Assembly: GCA_016838945.1 (NCBI GenBank)
Contig: JADLKP010000014.1
Coordinates: 1-21,463 of the forward strand
Length of the DNA stretch: 21,463 nucleotides
Source: Methanobrevibacter sp.
GTDB lineage: Archaea > Methanobacteriota > Methanobacteria > Methanobacteriales > Methanobacteriaceae
Direction of reading: 5' to 3'
A model generated the notes under the pieces. It saw only the letters and a program-made list of their open reading frames with translations. It made no database searches and was not told the DNA's origin. Position 1 is the stretch's first letter, and the number at the start of each line of letters is the position of its first letter. Below are positions 16,596 through 21,463 of the stretch, in pieces. A program made the translations under genes and the position numbers.

Positions 16596-16733
16596 TGTGG
16601 AAACCTACCCCATATAACGCCGTTAAAAATGGAATCCTCAGAATCAAGCATTTTTTTTAGAGAAAAGTTTATATATGAAAACAGCAAATTTGTGGAAACC
16701 TACCCTATATCACACCGTTATAAACGCCTTCCA
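16596..16733. repeat. Two-copy direct repeat, about 43 bp, near the TnpB relic
   Basis: TGTGGAAACCTACCCCATAT (from 16596) and TGTGGAAACCTACCCTATAT (from 16691) begin two 30-base copies that differ at 3 positions. Weaker similarity continues to 16638 and 16733. The second copy can close a stem between TGTGGAA (16691-16697) and TTCCACA (about 16727-16733). A TATA-like element lies before each copy (16552-16561 and 16668-16676). The copies are 95 bases apart, which does not fit a CRISPR array. They may belong to the end of the decayed mobile element or be small RNA loci. The 66-codon frame through here is not convincing. Confidence 0.7.
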
Positions 16734-16789
16734 CAAAACTTACAAAAAAGAAGAAAAATAACTATTTAAACAATTAAAATAAGAAAAAA

Positions 16790-16912
16790 TAATAAGGGTT
16801 TAATTAAATTCTTTAAATAAATATTTAACGAAACTTAAAATAAAAATATGAAAAAATATTTAATTAAAATAAGAAATATGGAAAATTATTTAATTAAAAT
16901 AAGAAATATGAA
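16790..16912. repeat. Left copy of the repeat block flanking the adhesin gene
   Basis: TTTAATTAAAATAAGAAATATG occurs at about 16859 and again 30 bases later, preceded by a block reading TTCTTTAAATAAATATTTAA with ACGAAAC following. Both elements reappear in related form on the other side of the adhesin gene (18511-18616). Apart from these repeats the 16734-16964 stretch is plain A/T-rich sequence. Confidence 0.7.
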
Positions 16913-16935
16913 ATGGATTAGTTAATATTTAATAA

Positions 16936-16983
16936 TAAAAAAAGAATAATGAAATGGAGAAAACTAATGAATGAAATTCATTA
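16936..16983 (-). terminator. Terminator of the adhesin-type gene
   Basis: TAATGAAT and ATTCATTA (16965-16972 and 16976-16983) form an 8-bp stem with a 3-base loop, 19 bases after the stop on the minus strand. GTTTTC follows directly, and a stronger T-run (CTTTTTTTATT on the minus strand) lies at about 16936-16946. Confidence 0.6.
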
Positions 16984-17002
16984 TTAAAGTTCTCCCTTTA
17001 GC

Positions 17003-18406
17003 TTATAAATTCTTAACTTCATAGGTTGAAGAACAGCTGCCAGCTATGAAAAACTCATTTTCAGCAGTTTTTGCATTGGCAGTATAATTTCCAGGGTAAT
17101 CCCCTCCAGGATAATAACCCTCCCCATGACCATTGACAACTTCAACCTTAGTAGTCCAAACACGGTTATTCAAGGTTATGGTTGCATTTCCATTGAAATT
17201 TTCATCTGCATCAACTACAACATGCAACTTATCAACCCTGCTGGGACTGTCATCGACATGTACTCTTAAATTAGGATCAGCCATCACTTTGAAATCTGTG
17301 AGAACAGTACCCTTTTTGAAAATGTCATCTCCCTCAAAACAAGTGCTAAGTTGATAATAACCAAAAGGTAGATTATGGCAATCTATAGTCACATATCCAA
17401 CACCATTAACAAGATGTACTGTTTGTGTATCCCCGTTAAGATTACATGTCACATCATCATTTATTGTATCATTAGCATGAATTTCGATAGAAAGATTATC
17501 ACCCTGCATGATGGTATCCTCCGCTTTCACAGTCAAATTAGGATGAAGCTTATTTACATTGAAATTTAATGTTGTAAGCTGTGTGTTGTGGGTGCTGTCA
17601 CTTGGATAAAATACATCGCAGGTATAGTTTCCAGTAGTTAAATTCTCATCTATACAAACCTCATTGTTAGCTTGTGAAGCATTGCATTTATACACTTTGG
17701 AAAACTGAGGTGAAGTGATAAAAATATATTCTCCCTCTAACTGTTGAGCACATTTGATTTTAACAACTGGCTTTTCGCCATAGTCAACATCTTCAACAGA
17801 ACATTCCATATCGGCATCATGTTTATGAACAGTTAACTGACCTGTCACTGTGGTGGGTCGCCAATATCCTCCATAATCAAAGGTGTATGTAATATTATAA
17901 TTGCCTGGAGGCATATCTTCACGAAGCTTAACTATATTACACCCACGTTTAAAAGTCCCTGCATTCACACTTTCAGAAAAGTTATCACCTTGAATTTTAA
18001 CTATTTGATCATAAACATAAGCAAATTTATCACTATTAAAGTTGATCTTTATAATTGCACCTTCACCATAAAAACTATCCTCAATATCCATAGATAAATC
18101 AAGATCATGCAATTGAAGATTTTTAGTGGAATTGGAATCATTAACAGATACGCTTTGAATTTCAACATGACTATCTTTTGCTTTTATGTCATCAGTCTCA
18201 TTATCGCATTTGATTTCCATATCATTATCATCATAATCGGCATCATCATCAGCAATAGCAGTATCGTTTAAATCTTTAAAATAGGCATTATTATCATTAA
18301 TTTGAATACTATCATCTCCTTGGCCTAAATCAACAGCTCCTAAAGGAGATAAACAAAACAATAATATTAAAAATATGCTTAAAATTTTTATTAATGAGTT
18401 CTTCAT
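17003..18406 (-). CDS. Secreted Ig-like adhesin-type protein
   Basis: A 467-residue exported protein of the adhesin-like class abundant in gut Methanobrevibacter, thought to bind host, plant or microbial surfaces. It has a signal peptide (1-24, hydrophobic ILSIFLILLFCLSPLGA), then a very acidic low-complexity stretch (26-80, with DDDADYDDND). Four Ig-like beta-sandwich repeats of about 90 residues follow (98-194, 195-286, 287-375, 376-467). The repeats share a closing GNY/GYY motif: GNYNITYTF, GNYTCDVFYPSD, GYYQLSTCFEGDD, GNYTANAKT. Many NxS/T sequons suggest N-glycosylation. Unlike many such proteins it has no C-terminal membrane segment or sorting motif, so it is either released or held by a partner. 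GGAGGG lies 5 bases before the ATG. Confidence 0.85.
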   Translation of the reverse strand: MKNSLIKILSIFLILLFCLSPLGAVDLGQGDDSIQINDNNAYFKDLNDTAIADDDADYDDNDMEIKCDNETDDIKAKDSHVEIQSVSVNDSNSTKNLQLHDLDLSMDIEDSFYGEGAIIKINFNSDKFAYVYDQIVKIQGDNFSESVNAGTFKRGCNIVKLREDMPPGNYNITYTFDYGGYWRPTTVTGQLTVHKHDADMECSVEDVDYGEKPVVKIKCAQQLEGEYIFITSPQFSKVYKCNASQANNEVCIDENLTTGNYTCDVFYPSDSTHNTQLTTLNFNVNKLHPNLTVKAEDTIMQGDNLSIEIHANDTINDDVTCNLNGDTQTVHLVNGVGYVTIDCHNLPFGYYQLSTCFEGDDIFKKGTVLTDFKVMADPNLRVHVDDSPSRVDKLHVVVDADENFNGNATITLNNRVWTTKVEVVNGHGEGYYPGGDYPGNYTANAKTAENEFFIAGSCSSTYEVKNL

Positions 18407-18470
18407 TCATACCCTCCAAAATTTTACTAATATAATATTTTTAAAAAAATACATAAATAAATTTGCGAAA

Positions 18471-18482
18471 GTAAGCACTTAC
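18471..18482. promoter_or_regulatory. Small palindrome upstream of the adhesin-type gene
   Basis: GTAAGCACTTAC has two perfect 5-base arms around CA, about 65 bases upstream of the adhesin start. It lies just upstream of a possible TATA region on the minus strand (about 18445-18460). The position suits an operator, but no regulator is encoded next to it. Confidence 0.3.
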
Positions 18483-18510
18483 ATACATTTAAATCAAAAA
18501 CAAATAAATA

Positions 18511-18616
18511 ATATAGGGTTTTTTATTAAAATAAGAATATAAAAAAAATATTTAATTAAAATAAGAAAGATTAAGTGTGATTTAATTCTTTAAAAAAATT
18601 TAATGAAACAATAATA
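18511..18616. repeat. Right copy of the repeat block flanking the adhesin gene
   Basis: ATTAAAATAAGAATAT (from 18525) and ATTAAAATAAGAAAGA (from 18555) repeat with period 30, as in the left flank. TTCTTTAAAAAAATTTAATG with AAAC following (from about 18586) matches the other left-flank element. The order of elements differs between the two sides. The rest of the 375-base spacer holds the promoter regions of the two divergent genes. Confidence 0.65.
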
Positions 18617-18730
18617 AAGCCCTACTCCATTGAAAGATTATATGTTCAATTTTTAAAGTTTTTTCCATTTAGTCAAATTTAAGATAATTTTAATTTTTTC
18701 AACATAAATTGTTTTGATAAATGCAAACAA

Positions 18731-18777
18731 TTATATACTATAAAAGACCATTATCATACATAAATCATTAGGAGATT
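18731..18777 (+). promoter_or_regulatory. TATA box and ribosome site of the 145-residue gene
   Basis: TTATATAC (18731-18738) is a good archaeal TATA box. The predicted transcription start is near 18760, giving a leader of about 20 bases that contains GGAGATT (18771-18777), 4 bases before the ATG. Confidence 0.5.
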
Positions 18778-18781
18778 AAAC

Positions 18782-19219
18782 ATGACTGACATTGCAAGAA
18801 TAGTTACATTTAAAAAAGAAAATGGGGAAGAGTTCACCTTTGATGACAAATATGTCCAATTAACCTCTTTGGAAAACAAGATGTTGATATTTAAGTTTGA
18901 AGCTTCTCAAGACATATTGAAGGAAGGAGCAGAATTCTTCAGTACATTCAACACTTATGAACAGATCAAAGTAGACATTGGAGGAACTGGAGAGATTCCA
19001 TGCTATATGAAAAGCTTATCCCCTATAGTAGGCAGAGGTCCTAAAAAGACCGATGGAGAGCATTTGAATGGCATTTTCACATTATCACTCCAACAAATAG
19101 TTGCAGCTCCTGATGCAGAGGAAGAGCAAAACTGCTTAAGCTGTGCATTATCACAAAATGGAGTTTGCACCATTAAGGACAATAGTGAAATGACAACCTG
19201 TGATGATTTTAAAAAATAG
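18782..19219 (+). CDS. Conserved-looking soluble protein with C-terminal four-Cys cluster, function unknown
   Basis: A 145-residue protein that I do not recognise by name. The first 110 residues look like a beta-rich fold with one isolated cysteine (Cys74). The C-terminus carries Cys118, Cys121, Cys129 and Cys140 in the pattern C-x2-C-x7-C-x10-C followed by DDF. This resembles small zinc- or iron-sulfur-binding tails (CxxC...GxC...CxxF) found on many archaeal and bacterial proteins. The cluster is separated by an acidic linker (DAEEEQ), so it may be a separate metal-binding module. There is no signal peptide, so it is probably cytosolic. It has a strong promoter and ribosome site, and ends at a bidirectional terminator shared with the next gene. 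Confidence 0.75.
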   Translation: MTDIARIVTFKKENGEEFTFDDKYVQLTSLENKMLIFKFEASQDILKEGAEFFSTFNTYEQIKVDIGGTGEIPCYMKSLSPIVGRGPKKTDGEHLNGIFTLSLQQIVAAPDAEEEQNCLSCALSQNGVCTIKDNSEMTTCDDFKK

Positions 19220-19222
19220 ATA

Positions 19223-19262
19223 GTGGTTTAATAAATTGTGAAATAATCATTTCACAAACCAC
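19223..19262. terminator. Bidirectional nested-stem terminator between convergent genes
   Basis: An inner stem TGTGAAAT/ATTTCACA (19237-19244 with 19249-19256) sits inside an outer stem GTGGTT/AACCAC (19223-19228 with 19257-19262). T-runs lie on both sides when read in the matching direction: CCTTTTTTT after it on the plus strand, and TTTTTT from the AAAAAATAG on the minus strand. It lies exactly between the two stop codons. Confidence 0.75.
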
Positions 19263-19264
19263 CA

Positions 19265-19534
19265 TTACCTTTTTTTAAACTCCTTAACCTCTAAAGATTC
19301 AACTTCATCAAGGAAAATCCAAGTGATCCATTCACCTCTTCGAAGTTCAATCAAAAGATGAATCCCATTTCTACCATAATCAGAACCATCCAAATCACAT
19401 TGAACGATACTGACCTGTTCACATCTTGTTCTAACATTGTTTACAGTCACAATACAGTCCATATAATAATCTAAACCATCTATAAATGGATTATTATTAG
19501 TTTCTATCTCATTAATTACATCCATTACTTCCAT
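19265..19534 (-). CDS. Small protein of unknown function
   Basis: An 89-residue protein without a family I can name. It starts with an acidic helix (MEVMDVINEIE). A beta-rich part follows, with two cysteines that do not form a CxxC pair (Cys27, and Cys38 in TRCEQVSIVQ), a third nearby (Cys46), and a tryptophan-containing strand pair (RRGEWITWIFLDEV). It ends with a charged LEVKEFKKR. The ribosome site is strong (AGGGGGTT, 5 bases before ATG), which supports a real gene. It converges on the four-Cys gene and is followed by no other gene on its strand before that one. Cytosolic; role unknown. Confidence 0.65.
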   Translation of the reverse strand: MEVMDVINEIETNNNPFIDGLDYYMDCIVTVNNVRTRCEQVSIVQCDLDGSDYGRNGIHLLIELRRGEWITWIFLDEVESLEVKEFKKR

Positions 19535-19595
19535 ATTTCAACCCCCTAAACATATGATAAAATCATCTATAGAATACATTTTGAATAAAAAAAAA

Positions 19596-20303
19596 TTAAA
19601 AAGAAAGATTAAAATTCTTCTCTAAATACTCTTTTACCCTTTCATTTAAATCTGCAAGCTCTTGACTATACTCAACAAGCTTCAGATTCAAGTCATTGTT
19701 GACTTTGAAAATCAATAAGTCATCTTCATTAGGCCCAATTGCAAAGAAGCGATCAAGAATCCTGTTTGCCTTTTCAAAATCATCCTCCAAAAAGCAAATG
19801 TGCATTGAATAGATATAATGCTCATTCTCAAATGGATATGCCTTATGTTCCTTTTGAAGATATTCCTTTGCCTTTTCTATTTCCTCTTTTTTTATGAGCA
19901 TTCTGGCTATTCTGGAATATACTCCCATATAGCTTGGACTTATCTCCGCCAATCTTTCATATTGCCTTAATGCCTTATCATTTTCATCCAAGAACTCATA
20001 ATCCTCTGCCAAAAGGAAATTTATCTCTTCAACATTAGGCCAAATCTCCAATATCTTTTCAAAATATTCGCTGGATTTCTTGAAATTGTCCTTATCCCTG
20101 TAATCAAGGGCCTTTTCCCTAAGGTCATGAAACTTCTTAAAAACTTCAAAAGGAAGAAGTTCGCTTCCGCAACTTGAACAATTTTTCTCTCCATCATTTA
20201 CTTCCTTAAAGCATTTTGGACAAAACTTTTTAGGATAGGCGCCACAAAAGGGACAGAAATCAAATTCCTCCGAATACTCTTCTTTACATGCATGACACTT
20301 CAT
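19596..20303 (-). CDS. Double zinc-ribbon protein with TPR repeats
   Basis: I choose the ATG at 20303 rather than the in-frame one at 20333, because GGGTGATA lies directly before it and the protein then begins MKCHAC. The 235 residues start with two zinc-ribbon units: Cys3, Cys6, Cys17, Cys20, then Cys28, Cys31, Cys42, Cys45. TPR-like helical pairs follow (about 60-230), recognisable from YRDKDNFKKSSEYFEKILEIWP, LDENDKALRQYERLAEISP and KKEEIEKAKEYLQKE. Zinc-ribbon plus TPR architecture is common in methanogens and usually means a protein-protein interaction scaffold. The partner is unknown. It is separated from cbiK, upstream on the same strand, by 235 bases with T-rich terminator-like sequence. 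Confidence 0.8.
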   Translation of the reverse strand: MKCHACKEEYSEEFDFCPFCGAYPKKFCPKCFKEVNDGEKNCSSCGSELLPFEVFKKFHDLREKALDYRDKDNFKKSSEYFEKILEIWPNVEEINFLLAEDYEFLDENDKALRQYERLAEISPSYMGVYSRIARMLIKKEEIEKAKEYLQKEHKAYPFENEHYIYSMHICFLEDDFEKANRILDRFFAIGPNEDDLLIFKVNNDLNLKLVEYSQELADLNERVKEYLEKNFNLSF

Positions 20304-20423
20304 ATTATCACCCTTTAAATTATACATTTTCAAATATTTTTTTTAATCATATTCAGCAAATAACATATGGAAACGATAGTATTTAAAGTTAATGAATTAA
20401 AAAAAGTTAGTGGGAAAAGTTCT

Positions 20424-20439
20424 TAAAACAAGAGTTTTA
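20424..20439. other. Hairpin in the cbiK 3' / TPR-gene 5' spacer
   Basis: TAAAAC and GTTTTA form a 6-bp stem with a 4-base loop. The cbiK transcript (minus strand) first meets T-runs at about 20513-20528 and then this hairpin, so termination over this stretch is likely. A TATA-like TTTAAATA on the minus strand at about 20380 could start the zinc-ribbon/TPR gene. Confidence 0.35.
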
Positions 20440-20538
20440 GGAAATAAAAAAAGACAAAAATAGATTAAATTAAAATTAAAGAAAATAAAAGAAAAAGAAA
20501 GATAATTAAAGAATAAAAATTAAAAAAAGAGAGATGAT

Positions 20539-21327
20539 TTAATTTAAACCATCAATAGCCTTTTGAACATGCTTGATGTAAACATCTCTAATGTCTTTAG
20601 ATTGAGCGAGCCCTTCTATGACACATTCAACTTCATAGCCTTCGTGAGCAAACATTGATTTCCATGAATCCTCTCCATCCCCAGCCATGTCGTTTTGAGC
20701 ATGATCACCAGCCACAACCATTAAAGGTTTGAGCACTATCTTCTTGTAGTCACCTTCTTTTACCATAGCCAATACATCATCGTAGTCAGGTTTTGCTTCA
20801 ACAGTTCCTATATAATAATTATCGAATCCCTTATCCTTTAGCATTCCCTGCAATTTGGTGTAAACCATATTACTTTCTGCAGGTGAACCGTGACCCATAA
20901 ATACGACTGCTGTATCATCATCGTAATCTCCTTTTGAAGTGATGCTTGCAATCAAGTCTTCAAAGTCCTCTTCAGAAATCAATAAAGGTTCTGCAATTGG
21001 AATGCTATCAAATTTGTCAATATACTTGTCCACAGTGTCCTTGATCTTGAAATGATATTCGGTACCGTTCATGATGTGGGTTGGTTGAATGATAACTGTC
21101 TTTACACCATCAGCCAATGCTCTTTCCAATGCTTCTTCCACATTGTCAATTGCCAAATCATCACGTTTTTTCAAAATGTTTATAACCATTTGGCTTGTGA
21201 ATGCCCTTCTCATTTCATAATCTGGAAATGCTTCGTCAATGTCCTTTTCGATAGCTCCAATGGTAAGAGCACGGTTATTGTTATAAGAAGTACCAAAACT
21301 TACTACTAAAATAATCTTATCAGTCAT
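20539..21327 (-). CDS. cbiK: Sirohydrochlorin cobaltochelatase CbiK
   Basis: A class II chelatase of the anaerobic CbiK type that inserts Co2+ into sirohydrochlorin, the early-cobalt step toward cobamides. The 262-residue length fits CbiK rather than the short archaeal CbiX/CfbA form of about 130 residues. Metal-site residues are visible: Glu90 (GTEYHF), His146 (MGHGSP) and His209 (AGDHAQNDMAGD). The N-terminus VVSFGTSYNN is characteristic of CbiK. There is no signal peptide, so it is cytosolic. AGGATGAT lies 3-4 bases before the ATG. Methanogens need cobamides for the Mtr methyltransferase, and nickel insertion for F430 uses the related CfbA, so dual metal use cannot be excluded from sequence. 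No other cobalamin genes and no cobalamin riboswitch are seen in the 136 bases upstream that the window contains. Confidence 0.92.
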   Translation of the reverse strand: MTDKIILVVSFGTSYNNNRALTIGAIEKDIDEAFPDYEMRRAFTSQMVINILKKRDDLAIDNVEEALERALADGVKTVIIQPTHIMNGTEYHFKIKDTVDKYIDKFDSIPIAEPLLISEEDFEDLIASITSKGDYDDDTAVVFMGHGSPAESNMVYTKLQGMLKDKGFDNYYIGTVEAKPDYDDVLAMVKEGDYKKIVLKPLMVVAGDHAQNDMAGDGEDSWKSMFAHEGYEVECVIEGLAQSKDIRDVYIKHVQKAIDGLN

Positions 21328-21463
21328 AATATCATCCTAAAAAATAAAAAATATATCATTTATTGATTAAATAAACCCAATTAAATTTTTTAAAGAAAAA
21401 TTTAACATTACTAAATTATACTTTATTTAAAGGAATATTTAAAAATATTGATTAAAAATAATT

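Noticed and set aside
16596..16733. Degenerate CRISPR array
   Set aside because: There are only two repeat copies, and the 65-base gap is too long for a spacer of the usual 30-40 bases. The repeat similarity fades gradually into the gap, and no cas genes are present in the window.
16569..16769. A 66-codon plus-strand reading frame across the two-copy repeat
   Set aside because: It starts without a ribosome site and runs through both copies of a non-coding-looking repeat and a TATA box. Its product has no domain-like features. It is better explained as chance.
20304..20333. Upstream start for the zinc-ribbon/TPR protein at 20333
   Set aside because: The GGGTGATA ribosome site lies between the two ATGs and fits the one at 20303, which also puts the first zinc ribbon at the very N-terminus.
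21328..21463. Cobalamin riboswitch upstream of cbiK
   Set aside because: The available upstream sequence is almost pure A/T and lacks any B12-box-like motif or stable stems.

Overview
The window reads as an AT-rich euryarchaeal chromosome, most likely a Methanobrevibacter-type methanogen (Methanobacteriales). Three things point there. It carries archaeal information-processing genes (MCM helicase, aIF2-beta, NMD3, archaeal-type TyrRS). It has archaeal signals (TATA boxes, GGAGG/GGTGAT ribosome sites, T-tract terminators). It also has a secreted Ig-like adhesin-type protein and very A/T-rich spacers. The genus is an inference, not a measurement.

Layout: (1) 158-2085: a YfcE/MJ0936-type phosphodiesterase, the 23S rRNA 2'-O-methyltransferase RlmE/FtsJ, and a convergent small membrane-anchored coiled-coil protein. 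(2) 2338-7583: an information-processing block with mcm, aIF2-beta, nmd3, tyrS and a 69-residue protein of unknown function. (3) 7685-8275: thymidylate kinase on the minus strand. (4) 8545-14206: two large tandem U32-family proteins, the second enlarged by lysine-rich inserts. (5) 14346-16271: an archaeal MutS-related ATPase with N-terminal helix-hairpin-helix motifs. (6) 16272-17002: an intergenic island with a GC-richer relic that looks like the C-terminal end of a TnpB gene (and so possibly an orphan omegaRNA), next to a two-copy repeat. (7) 17003-18406: a secreted Ig-like adhesin-type protein whose flanks share the same 30-bp-period repeats. (8) 18782-21327: a Cys-cluster protein, an 89-residue protein, a zinc-ribbon/TPR protein and the cobaltochelatase CbiK.

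Regions 1-5 look like ordinary core genome: translation, ribosome maturation, replication and nucleotide supply. The part between mutS-like and the 145-residue gene (about 16.3-18.7 kb) has an accessory character: an IS relic, repeats and a surface protein. Several spacers carry their own short tandem repeat with unrelated units (periods 13/20, 19, 44, 13 and 30). mcm and tmk look leaderless, while most other genes have clear ribosome sites. I found no rRNA or tRNA genes and no CRISPR array.
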